Below, one piece after another: positions 1 to 8,073 of a DNA stretch of 57,385 nucleotides (its first letter is position 1; each line of letters opens with the position of its first letter). The stretch is from positions 1 through 57,385 of the IMG/VR virus record IMGVR_UViG_3300030106_000856. One strand, written 5' to 3'. The stretch is from a virus. Under the pieces are notes generated by a model, which saw only the letters and a program-made list of their open reading frames with translations, ran no database searches and was not told the DNA's origin. Both the position numbers and the translations under genes were made by a program.

Positions 1-98
1 AATATTTGTTAGCAAATTGCTAACACCAAGACTAGATAATTGCTTATCTAGTTTCGCCAAAATTTCATTGGCTCATCAGTTGGTTTATCTTAGATGTT
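1..98. repeat. Terminal direct repeat, left copy
   Basis: The first 98 bases are identical to 57287-57384; base 99 (G) differs from base 57385 (T). This is what an overlapping assembly of a circular or circularly permuted genome gives, with a unit length of about 57,286 bp. The repeat cuts through the intergenic region between the minus-strand genes at 85-393 and 56188-57258 and contains a whole hammerhead ribozyme. A true short terminal repeat cannot be excluded from sequence alone. Confidence 0.93.
25..84 (-). ncRNA. Hammerhead ribozyme HH2 (type I), between 85-393 and the MoxR gene
   Basis: Read on the minus strand, all hammerhead parts are present in order: stem I strand ACCAA (80-84), core CUGAUGA (73-79), stem II (56-72, GCCAA paired with UUGGC), GAA plus A15.1 (52-55), stem III (32-51, eight pairs closed by loop GCAA), cleavage triplet GUC (32-30) and stem I strand UUGGU (29-25). 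Stem I is open, so this is type I. The predicted cut lies between 30 and 29. The ribozyme begins directly after the TAA of the upstream gene (85-87), so that mRNA would end in the ribozyme's own stems. A downstream hairpin (7-25, UGUUAGCA with UGCUAACA) would then sit at the 5' end of the MoxR mRNA. The identical copy at 57311-57370 is the same locus. Confidence 0.92.
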
Positions 99-393
99 GG
101 GATAGTGAATTATAGTTATCATTAATAAACATATCGCATACTTCTACTTTCCTATCTAAGAACATTTTTTTAGACCCATATCCGCATCCAAAATGATATG
201 GACTAACAAGATTTTTTTCTTGTTTCCATTTTTGTTTTTTGGATTTCCAACGAGCAATTTCTAAAACATAGTGAACTGCTTTTTGCTTTTTGTTTGGTTG
301 TGCAACTTCACAAAAGTCAAAAACATATTGAGGAATATCCTCGTACTTCATTTCTAAAATTGCTGTAGCAAAGTCTATAAAAGTCGTTTTCAT
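85..393 (-). CDS. Hypothetical protein, 102 aa, first gene of the ribozyme operon
   Basis: I do not recognise a family. The start is the ATG at 391-393, which follows the SD hairpin at 402-415; an upstream in-frame extension would read through that SD and the ribozyme region. The protein is basic in the middle (a Lys/Trp/Gln-rich stretch near residues 47-60) and has three Cys. No signal peptide or membrane segment is visible. It is the first cistron of the minus-strand operon that continues across the contig junction into the MoxR ATPase gene. Its stop codon abuts hammerhead HH2, so cleavage would separate it from the ATPase message. Confidence 0.8.
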   Translation of the reverse strand: MKTTFIDFATAILEMKYEDIPQYVFDFCEVAQPNKKQKAVHYVLEIARWKSKKQKWKQEKNLVSPYHFGCGYGSKKMFLDRKVEVCDMFINDNYNSLSQHLR

Positions 394-401
394 AATCAAA
401 A

Positions 402-415
402 GACCCTCCAAGGTC
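402..415 (-). promoter_or_regulatory. Shine-Dalgarno hairpin, loop UUGGAG, for gene 85-393
   Basis: Minus strand: GACC, loop UUGGAG, GGUC, followed by the ATG after eight nt. The SD core GGAG is presented in a hexaloop. The stem is four pairs here and five in the sister elements. The loop is exactly complementary to the loop of the leader hairpin at 464-481. Confidence 0.7.
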
Positions 416-469
416 AGTTTCTTGCATCCCATAATTAGGATGCTCATCAGCTTGTTAATTCAAGGACTG
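415..469 (-). ncRNA. Divergent hammerhead-like ribozyme HH1 (type III), 5' leader of the operon
   Basis: Minus strand: stem III strand CAGU, triplet GUC (467-465), stem I CUUG/CAAG with a six-nt loop (464-451), core CUGAUGA (450-444), stem II GCAUCC/GGAUGC (443-424), then GAA and the stem III partner ACUG (418-415). It departs from consensus by two extra A residues (422-423) between stem II and GAA, and stem III is only four pairs, so activity is uncertain. The predicted cut lies between 465 and 464 and would release only the first ~18 nt of the transcript. It takes the same place relative to its gene as the five better ribozymes. Confidence 0.6.
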
Positions 470-481
470 TTGGAGCAGTCC
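464..481 (-). promoter_or_regulatory. Leader hairpin with anti-SD loop CUCCAA
   Basis: Minus strand: GGACUG, loop CUCCAA, CAGUCC, a perfect six-pair stem. The predicted transcription start lies at 480-482, so this hairpin would be the very 5' end of the operon RNA. Its hexaloop is the exact complement of the UUGGAG loops of the SD hairpins of six operon genes. Its 3' arm also forms stem III of HH1, so the hairpin and the folded ribozyme are alternative structures. Confidence 0.6.
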
Positions 482-486
482 CAAAA

Positions 487-516
487 GTTATATATCTTTA
501 AGTAAGTCCATATCAA
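487..516 (-). promoter_or_regulatory. Sigma70-like promoter for the ribozyme operon
   Basis: Minus strand: -35 TTGATA (511-516) and -10 TATAAC (487-492) with an 18-nt spacer, or TATATA (489-494) with 16 nt. Transcription would begin at about 480-482 in the GGG at the base of the leader hairpin. This is the only convincing promoter I see upstream of the first operon gene. Confidence 0.55.
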
Positions 517-519
517 TTT

Positions 520-870
520 TGTATCAATGGCAAAAAGATAATTTCCTTTTGGATTTATGAGTCTTGCTTCATCACTTTGTCACTTAGCTTTACACTCTCT
601 CACACTAGCCACTTTCTTAGGCGGATTTCAGATAGAGCTTCTCGGAGAACCTACTCTAACTTACTGCTAGAACCTCTTACCTTTAATCCTTTAGAGAACC
701 CATTGGGCGGTAGCTACAGTTTAGAGACATAATCGTTTTGGTCTGTAATGAAAAGTTTAATCTATCTTGCACATCATTTCAAACACTTTATTAATTATTT
801 ACCAGTTCATTATTTTTGCTATCGTTTTGTGAGCATTATATTTTCTCCATACATGAGATAAGATTTCAGT
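520..870. other. Intergenic region between the divergent ribozyme operon and terS
   Basis: No convincing gene is visible. The region 590-760 is less AT-rich than its surroundings and contains, on the minus strand, three GGTTCT-type segments and several short inverted repeats, but I could not fold it into a tRNA or a known RNA. One copy of TATTTACCAGT lies at 796-806. A weak plus-strand promoter for terS may lie at 816-842 (TTGCTA, then TATATT). Confidence 0.4.
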
Positions 871-1347
871 ATGAGCAAAGAAGAGAAACCAAAATTAAAA
901 GTAGTAAAACAAGATAAAGATTTAACGATTAAGCAACGCCAGTTTGTGGATGAAATTATCAAGGGAAAGTTAGGTAGTTATAAAGAAGCATATGCAAAGG
1001 TTTATGATGTTGAATTAACCAAGACTGGGAAGATACCAAAATGGGTAGAAGTCGAAGCAAGTCGTTTAGTCGCTAACCCTAAGATAGCACTAAGCATACA
1101 AAAGGCTATCCAAAGAAAAGAGCAGTCATCAGTTGCTACATCGCTAAGGACTAGGAACTATGTCATAGACCAACTTTATCGTGAGTCCAAAGAATCTGAT
1201 TCTGATTCAGCTAGGATTCGAGCATTGGAATTACTGGGTAAGAGCGTATCGTTATTTAGTGATGTCGTTGAAACCAAAGAAGCGAGAACAAGTGATGAAG
1301 TCGAGCGAGACATTGAAGAGCGTATTGAAGCATTACTTAATAAATAG
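871..1347 (+). CDS. terS: Terminase small subunit (TerS)
   Basis: 158 aa, the usual size for this family. An N-terminal helix-turn-helix-like region opens with LTIKQRQFVDE (about residues 18-28), followed by a SYKEAYAKVY segment and an A-RLV-NPKI motif (about 64-75), as in phage small terminase subunits that bind the packaging site. The C-terminus is acidic and coiled, fitting oligomerisation. It sits directly upstream of the large terminase gene, separated by an unusual 540-bp gap that may hold the packaging site. The SD is weak (GAGATAAG, about 10 nt before ATG). Confidence 0.85.
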   Translation: MSKEEKPKLKVVKQDKDLTIKQRQFVDEIIKGKLGSYKEAYAKVYDVELTKTGKIPKWVEVEASRLVANPKIALSIQKAIQRKEQSSVATSLRTRNYVIDQLYRESKESDSDSARIRALELLGKSVSLFSDVVETKEARTSDEVERDIEERIEALLNK

Positions 1348-1889
1348 AGGACTAACACAGTTATCAATGAATATCATTCAATTAAATAGAATATGATGTT
1401 CGAATGATGCGATCAAAAATGTTTTCGAACATCTTATTCCAGACCTTTTAATAAAATCCTAATTAATACTGTTAACTCAATGTTTTTTGAGACCCAAAAA
1501 ATGACTATATATAATGCAAAAAGATGACCCCACCCCCCCCCAAAAATAGTCAGCGGTACCTGACTATCTTATATACATAGTGATTTACACAGGATATTAC
1601 CTATTTTCATGTACCCCCCCCTATATATTGCATTTTGATAGCGTTTTTTGTAAGATATTATTAGAATTTTTGTAGAAAACATCTAAGGGACCCTAGAATC
1701 CCCATATTATTTTGCAAAAATAGTTGTTTTTTATGTGAAGATGTGCAATTATGTTAAAATCTAGCGTGATTTACATCCAGTAGGTACCTACTTGTAAAGT
1801 ATTTACTTGCTAAGTGCCATTAAGTGGTGGATATTTAGTAAGTTTTTAATTTTAGAGGGTATTTACTTACTATCTAGTATAGGAGATGT
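1348..1889. other. Non-coding gap between terS and terL (possible packaging and control region)
   Basis: No gene is visible in about 540 bp. It holds two poly-C tracts (1528-1541, interrupted once, and about 1614-1621), unusual in this AT-rich genome. There is a perfect eight-pair hairpin ATAGTCAG/CTGACTAT (1546-1567), flanked by A5 so that it could terminate minus-strand transcripts. A promoter-like segment with TTGATAGC and TATTAT lies at about 1637-1662, and a TGTTAAAAT extended -10 near 1752-1760. Dyad elements follow just before terL. Position between terS and terL would suit a pac site, but this is inference. Confidence 0.45.
1779..1879. promoter_or_regulatory. Cluster of AGTA..TACT dyads upstream of terL
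   Basis: Three palindromic elements precede terL: AGTAGGTACCTACT (1779-1792), AGTATTTACT (1798-1807) and TACTATCTAGTA (1868-1879), the last ending just before the SD AGGAGA. Closely similar dyads precede the primase-helicase gene (48263-48330). They look like operator sites for a dimeric or multimeric repressor; the ribbon-helix-helix protein at 50551-50814 is one candidate. Confidence 0.5.
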
Positions 1890-3386
1890 ATGAGTAACCA
1901 AATATTAAGCCAAGTAAAGAACCTTTCTTTAGATGAAAAGAGAGAGTTACTAGGTTTATTGGATGAATTAGAGGAAGCAAAGGCTCGTGAGAAGTGTGCA
2001 GACGACTATATGCACTTTGTTAAAGAGATGTGGAGTGCTTTTATAGAGGGTCCGCATCATAAAATCATGGCTGATGCCTTTGAGCGTGTTGCTAATGGCG
2101 ATTTAAAGCGTTTAATTATCAATATGCCACCTCGACACACTAAATCCGAGTTCGCATCTTATCTTTTACCTGCTTGGTTCTTAGGAAGTAAGCCAGAAAA
2201 GAAGATAATTCAAACCGCACATACTGCAGAACTAGCTGTAGGCTTTGGTAGAAAGGTTAGAAACCTTGTGGGAAGCAAAGATTTTAAGCGTATATTCCCC
2301 AATGTTAGTTTGCAGTCGGATTCCAAAGCTGCGGGTCGTTGGAATACGAACAAAGGCGGTGAATATTTTGCGATTGGTGTAGGTGGTGCTGTTACTGGTA
2401 AAGGTGCAGACCTGCTTATCATTGATGACCCGCACTCAGAACAAGAAGGAGCTTCAGCAGACATCAATGTCTTTAATCGTACCTATGAATGGTACACATC
2501 TGGTCCTAGACAGCGTTTACAGCCTAATGGTGCAATCGTTGTAGTAATGACAAGGTGGCATAATAAAGACCTAACTGGACAAGTTGTAGATGCTAGTATA
2601 AAGCGTGGCGGAGCCGACCAATGGGAAGTTATAGAGCTACCTGCAATATTACCTTCTGGAAAGCCTTTATGGAGTGCTTTTTGGAAATTAGAAGAATTAG
2701 AAGCTTTAAGAGCTGAACTGCCTAATTCTAAGTGGATGGCTCAGTATCAACAAGACCCTACTTCTGAAGAAAGTGCTCTTGTTAAGCGAGAATGGTGGAG
2801 AACATGGGATGGTATAAATCCACCAGATTGTGAGTTTATCATTCAATCATGGGATACAGCCTTTCTTAAAACACAAAGAGCTGACTATTCAGCTTGTACC
2901 ACATGGGGAGTATTTTATAAAGAGAATGATGAAGGACTTGTTGCTCCACAACTAATACTACTAGATGCTTATAAAGAGCGTTTAGAATTCCCAGATTTAA
3001 AGAAAACAGCTTTAGAAAAGTACAATGCTTATAAGCCTGATGCTTTTATTGTAGAAGCTAAAGCAGCAGGGATGCCTCTTATATTTGAATTAAGAGCAAC
3101 TGGTATTCCTGTACAAGAATATACACCTAGTCGTGGTAATGACAAAATATCAAGAGTAAACGCTGTATCAGACCTATTTGCTTCAGGAGTTATTTGGGCA
3201 CCTGCAACTAGATGGGCAGAAGAAGTTATAGAAGAGTTTGCTGGATTTCCTAATATGGAACATGATGATTTAGTTGATAGCAGTACACAAGCATTATTAA
3301 GATTTAGGCAAGGTGGTTTTGTTCCTCTTGATTCAGATGAAGAAGATGAGCCACTAGAACACAATAGAACAGCAGATTATTACTAG
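1890..3386 (+). CDS. terL: Terminase large subunit (TerL), packaging ATPase/nuclease
   Basis: 498 aa, a full-length TerL. The ATPase half shows a Walker A-like PPRHTKSE (residues 80-87) and Walker B LLIIDDPHSE (about 174-183). The C-terminal RNase H-like nuclease shows SWDTAF (about 320-325) and the late acidic motif HDDLVDSS (about 457-464). It cuts concatemeric DNA and drives it into the prohead through the portal. The ATG has a good SD (AGGAGA, three nt upstream). The portal gene follows after nine nt. The PPRHTKSE type often belongs to headful packagers, which fits the apparent circular permutation. Confidence 0.96.
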   Translation: MSNQILSQVKNLSLDEKRELLGLLDELEEAKAREKCADDYMHFVKEMWSAFIEGPHHKIMADAFERVANGDLKRLIINMPPRHTKSEFASYLLPAWFLGSKPEKKIIQTAHTAELAVGFGRKVRNLVGSKDFKRIFPNVSLQSDSKAAGRWNTNKGGEYFAIGVGGAVTGKGADLLIIDDPHSEQEGASADINVFNRTYEWYTSGPRQRLQPNGAIVVVMTRWHNKDLTGQVVDASIKRGGADQWEVIELPAILPSGKPLWSAFWKLEELEALRAELPNSKWMAQYQQDPTSEESALVKREWWRTWDGINPPDCEFIIQSWDTAFLKTQRADYSACTTWGVFYKENDEGLVAPQLILLDAYKERLEFPDLKKTALEKYNAYKPDAFIVEAKAAGMPLIFELRATGIPVQEYTPSRGNDKISRVNAVSDLFASGVIWAPATRWAEEVIEEFAGFPNMEHDDLVDSSTQALLRFRQGGFVPLDSDEEDEPLEHNRTADYY

Positions 3387-3395
3387 GAGATTAAA

Positions 3396-5867
3396 TTGGC
3401 TATAGAAAAACAATACGAACCTGCTACGCCAATAGATGGTCTAGTAGAAATGGAACCAGAATCAGGTTTAGATATAGAAATAGAAACTACTGAAACTGAT
3501 GATGGTGGCATGATTATTGACTTTGACCCAAATTCATCACAAATGAATAATGCTGATTTTAACTCCAACTTAGTAGATTTTATAGATGAAGATGAATTAA
3601 CCTCTATAGGTAATGAGTTAATAAGTGCATTTCAAGCAGATAAAGATTCTAGGTCAGAATGGGAAGAAACCTATGTAAAAGGCTTAGACCAACTAGGTTT
3701 AAAGATAGAGGAAAGAACTACTCCTTGGAATGGAGCTTGTGGTGTATTTCATCCTATGTTAAGTGAAGCTGTAGTAAAGTTTCAATCACAGGCTATATCT
3801 GAGATATTTCCTGCTTCAGGTCCAGTAAGAACTAAAATAGTTGGTAATATTGATTCTGCTAAAGAAAAACAAAGTCAAAGAGTACAAGATTATCTTAATT
3901 ATCTTTTAACTTATGAAATGACTGAATACAGAAGTGAAACAGAAAAGATGTTATTTTCTTTACCACTTGCAGGTTCAGCATTTAGAAAAGTTTATTTTGA
4001 CCCAACATTAAATAGACCAAGCGGTATATTTGTACCTGCTGAAGATGTTGTAGTTAATTATGGTGCAAGTGATTTAGAAACTTGTGAAAGAGCTACTCAT
4101 GTAATGAAAAAGTCATCTAATGATATTAGAAAGATGCAAGTTAATGGATTTTATAGAGATATAGAATTACCAGATGCAACACCAACATCTTCTGATATTA
4201 CTAAAAAATATAATGAGATGACTGGTGAATCAGAAAGCTATAGCTATGATACAAGACATACTGTCTTAGAAATGCAGGTTGATTTAGATTTAAAAGGCTT
4301 TGAAGATAAAGATGCAAATGGTCAAGATACAGGAATAGCATTACCTTATGTAGTAACTATAGACCATCCTTCTGGAATTATTCTTAGTATTAGAAGAAAC
4401 TATTATGAAGATGACCCTGCTAAATTAAGAAGGATGCATTTTGTTCACTATCAATATCTACCAGGACTAGGGTTTTATGGCTTTGGATTAATACATATGA
4501 TTGGTGGATTAGCAAAATCTGCTACATCTATACTTAGACAATTAGTAGATGCAGGTACTTTAAGTAATTTACCTGGTGGTTTAAAAGCTAGAGGATTGCG
4601 TATAAAAGGAGACGATAGTCCCATTATGCCTGGAGAGTTTAGAGATGTAGATGTGCCAGGTGGTGCTATAAGAGATAATATTACTTTCTTACCTTATAAA
4701 GAGCCTTCAGGAACATTATTTTCTTTATTAGGCAATATAGTAGAAGAAGGTAAAAGGTTTGCAAGTATTGCAGATATGAAAACAGCAGACATGAATAGTC
4801 AAGCACCTGTAGGCACTACACTAGCATTACTAGAAAGAAACATGAAAGTAATGTCAGCAGTACAAGCTAGATTACATTCTTCTATGAAAAGAGAGTTTGA
4901 AATATTAGTTGGTGTAATTAAAGACTTTACAAATCCTGCTTATCCATATGAAGTAAAAGAAGGACAACAAATTAAATTACAAGATTTTGATGCTAGAGTA
5001 GATGTATTACCTGTATCAGACCCAAATGCTGCAACTATGGCACAAAGAATTATGCAGTATCAAGCAGCTATGCAATTAGCACAACAAGCACCACAACTAT
5101 ATGATTTAGGTCAACTACATAGACAAATGCTTGAAGTATTAGGCATTAAAGATGCAGAAACTATTATACCTCTACAAGATAAAGTACCACCAGTTGACCC
5201 AGTTACTGCAGTACAAAATATTATTAATGGTAAGCCTGTACAAGCATATGAGTTCCAAGACCATGAAGCTCATATCAATACATTAGCGGCTGCACAACAA
5301 GACCCAAATATACAAGCAAAAGTACAACAAAGTCCTAATGCACAAGTTATACAAAGTGCTGGTTCTGATTATATTATGCAACATTTATCATTACAGTTTA
5401 GAGACCAAGTTGAAAGAGAAATGGGTGTAGAGTTACCTCCAGTAGGTGAACCACTACCAGCAGATGTAGAAAAGAGATTATCTACACTTATTGCTGAAGC
5501 TGCTCAAAGAGTAGCAAGTACTAATGCTGCACAAGCAGAACAACAAAGAATACAACAGCAACAGCAAGACCCATTAATACAAATGAAAGAAAGAGAAGTT
5601 GCTATTAAAGAAGCTGAAGTTCAAAGAAAAACACAAGAAGGTCAAGCTAAGATACAACTAGATACTGTTAAAGCAATGAACAATAAAGAGCTAGAAGAAA
5701 AAAGAATTGAAGCTCAACAAGAAACAAGTGGTTTAAAAATAGGACAGCAAATTGCTAGTGATTTGCTAGATAGAGAAGAAAGAGCAGAACAAAAAGTATT
5801 AGATGATTATAAAACAGGTATTGACATTGCTAAAAATATAGTAGAAGATAGCAAATTGAATGAGTAA
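3396..5867 (+). CDS. Portal protein
   Basis: 823 aa. Assigned as portal from its position directly after TerL, its size and the overall pattern: an acidic N-terminus, a long conserved body (residues ~90-560) and a Gln-rich, strongly coiled C-terminus (about 690-823). The start is a TTG (3396-3398) with the SD AGGAGA six nt upstream; no ATG fits as well. The dodecameric portal is the DNA channel and terminase docking site. The gene overlaps the next small gene by eight bases, suggesting translational coupling. The long C-terminal helix may be a barrel like that of podovirus portals (inference). Confidence 0.88.
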   Translation: MAIEKQYEPATPIDGLVEMEPESGLDIEIETTETDDGGMIIDFDPNSSQMNNADFNSNLVDFIDEDELTSIGNELISAFQADKDSRSEWEETYVKGLDQLGLKIEERTTPWNGACGVFHPMLSEAVVKFQSQAISEIFPASGPVRTKIVGNIDSAKEKQSQRVQDYLNYLLTYEMTEYRSETEKMLFSLPLAGSAFRKVYFDPTLNRPSGIFVPAEDVVVNYGASDLETCERATHVMKKSSNDIRKMQVNGFYRDIELPDATPTSSDITKKYNEMTGESESYSYDTRHTVLEMQVDLDLKGFEDKDANGQDTGIALPYVVTIDHPSGIILSIRRNYYEDDPAKLRRMHFVHYQYLPGLGFYGFGLIHMIGGLAKSATSILRQLVDAGTLSNLPGGLKARGLRIKGDDSPIMPGEFRDVDVPGGAIRDNITFLPYKEPSGTLFSLLGNIVEEGKRFASIADMKTADMNSQAPVGTTLALLERNMKVMSAVQARLHSSMKREFEILVGVIKDFTNPAYPYEVKEGQQIKLQDFDARVDVLPVSDPNAATMAQRIMQYQAAMQLAQQAPQLYDLGQLHRQMLEVLGIKDAETIIPLQDKVPPVDPVTAVQNIINGKPVQAYEFQDHEAHINTLAAAQQDPNIQAKVQQSPNAQVIQSAGSDYIMQHLSLQFRDQVEREMGVELPPVGEPLPADVEKRLSTLIAEAAQRVASTNAAQAEQQRIQQQQQDPLIQMKEREVAIKEAEVQRKTQEGQAKIQLDTVKAMNNKELEEKRIEAQQETSGLKIGQQIASDLLDREERAEQKVLDDYKTGIDIAKNIVEDSKLNE

Positions 5868-6063
5868 TGATATTAATGAGCAATCACTATCTACCTTTTT
5901 AATTAAAAAATTAAGAGATATGATGCATGAATGTTCAGACCATATCTCAACAGGAAGTTGTAAAGACTTTTCTGAATACAAAAAATTGACAGGAGTTATA
6001 GAAGGATTAGCTCTTGCGGAGCGTGAAGTTCTTGATTGGAAAGAACAACACTTAAAAGAATAG
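5860..6063 (+). CDS. Hypothetical protein, 67 aa
   Basis: Small, mostly helical, acidic protein (for example KLRDMMHECSDHIS near residues 17-30). Its ATG overlaps the end of the portal gene by eight bases, so it is probably translationally coupled. A small helical protein after the portal is common in such phages, but I cannot name a function. Confidence 0.75.
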   Translation: MSNDINEQSLSTFLIKKLRDMMHECSDHISTGSCKDFSEYKKLTGVIEGLALAEREVLDWKEQHLKE

Positions 6064-6091
6064 GAACTCGACACCTTATGTCGTGCAAAAT

Positions 6092-6496
6092 ATGGATAAA
6101 GATAAAAAAGTAAATATCCCAAAACCAGAAAGCGTTAAAAAACCTGAGCCTACTGCTGAGGTTAAAAGCCAACTACCAATGCCTAAAGGATGGAAAATAC
6201 TTATTGCTATGCCTGAAGCTAAAGAAACTACAGATGGTGGCATTATCAAAGCTAGTCAAACTAGAGTTGATGAAGAAACATCAAATATTTGTGGTTATGT
6301 TTTAAAATTAGGTAAAGAAGCATATGTTGATAAAAAAAGATTTCCAACTGGACCTTGGTGTAAAGAAGGTGATTGGGTAATATTTAGAGCTTATTCAGGT
6401 ACTAGAATGAAAATGTATGGTAAAGAGTTTCGTTTAATTAATGATGATACTGTGGAAGCAGTAGTCGATGACCCAACAGGAGTAGTTAGAGCATGA
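6092..6496 (+). CDS. GroES-like co-chaperonin protein
   Basis: 134 aa. A Lys/Pro-rich N-terminal tail (to about residue 30) is followed by a GroES-like beta fold: PKGWKILIAMPEAKETTDGG resembles the GroES opening strand and mobile loop region, and DWVIFRAYSGTRMKMYGKEF the closing strands. Such proteins may replace host GroES in capsid folding, as T4 gp31 does; the gene lies among portal, scaffold and capsid genes. ATG 6092 is chosen; an upstream GTG (6083) is also in frame. Between AGGA (6062-6065) and the start lies a CGAC/GTCG hairpin that could bring SD and start together. Confidence 0.7.
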   Translation: MDKDKKVNIPKPESVKKPEPTAEVKSQLPMPKGWKILIAMPEAKETTDGGIIKASQTRVDEETSNICGYVLKLGKEAYVDKKRFPTGPWCKEGDWVIFRAYSGTRMKMYGKEFRLINDDTVEAVVDDPTGVVRA

Positions 6497-7530
6497 GTGA
6501 AAGTATAGAACAAGTAATAGATACAAACGCAGAACCTGTATCAGAACAAACATCAGAAGATAAATTTTTTGGTGTAGCAAGTGAAATTAATACTTCTTCT
6601 CCAAAAGATATTGAAGTAGAAGTTATTGATGAAAGACCTGAAGAAGATAGAAGAGCTCCTAAAGTTGAAACTAAAGAACAATCTGTTGATGATGAAACTT
6701 TAGATAAAGAAATAGCAGATTATAGTAAAGCTGCTGGTGATAGAATTAATAAAATAAAATATGAATATCACGAAGAAAGAAGAGCTAAAGAAGCTGCTTT
6801 AAGAGAATCACAAGAAGCTACTAGAGTATTAAAAACTTTAATTAGTGAAAATAAAAAATTACAAAGTGTAGTTGACCAAGGTGGAGATGTATTAAATCAA
6901 CAAGCGTTACATAATGCACAATGGGCAAAATATAATGCACAAGAAAAATACAAAAAAGCATATGAAGAAGGTAATGCTGATGGAATGGCAGAAGCACAAG
7001 CTGAAATAGCAAATGCTACATTAGCAGAACAACAATCAGCTAATTATGCAGAACAGCTACAACAAAATGTTGCATCTAATTTTGTAGAGCAACAACCTAT
7101 GCAATCACAAGTACAACCACAACAAAAAGTTACAGACCCAGATATGGATGCTTGGTCGAAAAAAAATCCATGGTTTATGGGTACTGAACCAATACACAAA
7201 GAAATGACATCATATGCTATGTATATAGACCAATCTTTACAAGCTAATGGTATTGACCCTGCAAAAGATAGTCAGAAATATTATTCTGAAGTTGATGCAG
7301 GTATGAGAAAACAATTTCCAAGTTTCTTTGGTGTTACACAACAAACTGCGGAAGCAGAATCAGTTGTAGAAACACCTAGAAGGCAGGTAGTAAATCCTGT
7401 AGCACCCGCAACGAGGAATAGCGGTAAACCTCCTCGCAAAATACATCTGACTCAAAGCCAAGTTGCTCTCGCAAAGCGACTTAATATAACGCCTGAGCAG
7501 TATGCAAATCAATTATTAAAGGAGTCTTAA
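6493..7530 (+). CDS. Scaffolding (capsid assembly) protein
   Basis: 345 aa, very acidic in the first 80 residues, then a long coiled-coil (about 75-175) and a Gln-rich stretch (about 175-215), ending in a basic, probably capsid-binding tail (residues 290-345). Composition and position between portal and capsid genes are typical of scaffolding proteins, which shape the prohead and leave before packaging. The start overlaps the preceding stop by four bases. Sequence conservation in this family is low, so the call rests on context. Confidence 0.75.
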   Translation: MSESIEQVIDTNAEPVSEQTSEDKFFGVASEINTSSPKDIEVEVIDERPEEDRRAPKVETKEQSVDDETLDKEIADYSKAAGDRINKIKYEYHEERRAKEAALRESQEATRVLKTLISENKKLQSVVDQGGDVLNQQALHNAQWAKYNAQEKYKKAYEEGNADGMAEAQAEIANATLAEQQSANYAEQLQQNVASNFVEQQPMQSQVQPQQKVTDPDMDAWSKKNPWFMGTEPIHKEMTSYAMYIDQSLQANGIDPAKDSQKYYSEVDAGMRKQFPSFFGVTQQTAEAESVVETPRRQVVNPVAPATRNSGKPPRKIHLTQSQVALAKRLNITPEQYANQLLKES

Positions 7531-7531
7531 A

Positions 7532-8035
7532 ATGTCTGAACAAGATAATAAAGAACTTGAAAATACTGAAGAGTCAGTAGAGCGTACCCCTAGGGAAATA
7601 GAAAGCCGAGAGGCTGCTCAACGAGTACAAAGTTGGGAAAATCCATCAAACTTACCAAATCCAACACCACAAGAGGGATGGGTCTTTAGGTATATTAGAA
7701 CTAGCCTTTTAGGTCAAACTGATAATCCTAATGTATCAAGAAAATTGAGGGAAGGATGGCAACCTTGTAGATTAGAGGACCACCCAGAACTTCAAATTCA
7801 TATGATGGACCACAATTCTGAATGGTCAAAGAAAGGTAATGTTGAAATTGGTGGACAACTGTTATGTAAGATGCCAGAAGAAAAAGCGAAAGCTAGAGAT
7901 GAATATTTTTCGGAATTAGCACAATCTCAAATGGAATCTGTCGATAACACTTATTTTAAGGACCAAGATTCAAGAATGGCTACCAAACAAGTTTTTGAAA
8001 GAAAATCACGAACAACATTTGGTAAAGATTCATAG
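7532..8035 (+). CDS. Hypothetical head-region protein, 167 aa
   Basis: Acidic, no recognised domain. An N-terminal charged stretch (1-45) precedes a conserved-looking core containing GWVFRYIRTSLLGQTDNPNV (about residues 49-68). It starts one base after the scaffold stop with a good SD (AAGGAG). Its place between scaffold and decoration/capsid genes suggests a head-assembly or minor capsid role; nothing in the sequence proves it. Confidence 0.75.
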   Translation: MSEQDNKELENTEESVERTPREIESREAAQRVQSWENPSNLPNPTPQEGWVFRYIRTSLLGQTDNPNVSRKLREGWQPCRLEDHPELQIHMMDHNSEWSKKGNVEIGGQLLCKMPEEKAKARDEYFSELAQSQMESVDNTYFKDQDSRMATKQVFERKSRTTFGKDS

Positions 8036-8073
8036 TATCTTGATATATTAATATTTTTTTTTAGGAGAAAATT

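Noticed and set aside
540-660. Plus-strand 38-codon frame starting MSLASSLCHL
   Set aside because: Codon use is unlike the neighbouring genes and there is no SD.
590-760. Possible tRNA gene from GGTTCT-like T-loop segments
   Set aside because: No seven-base acceptor pairing, anticodon arm or proper T stem could be placed on either strand.
1528-1621. Two poly-C tracts considered as a cohesive-end site
   Set aside because: No staggered palindromic cut site and the contig ends lie elsewhere; kept only as part of the possible packaging region.
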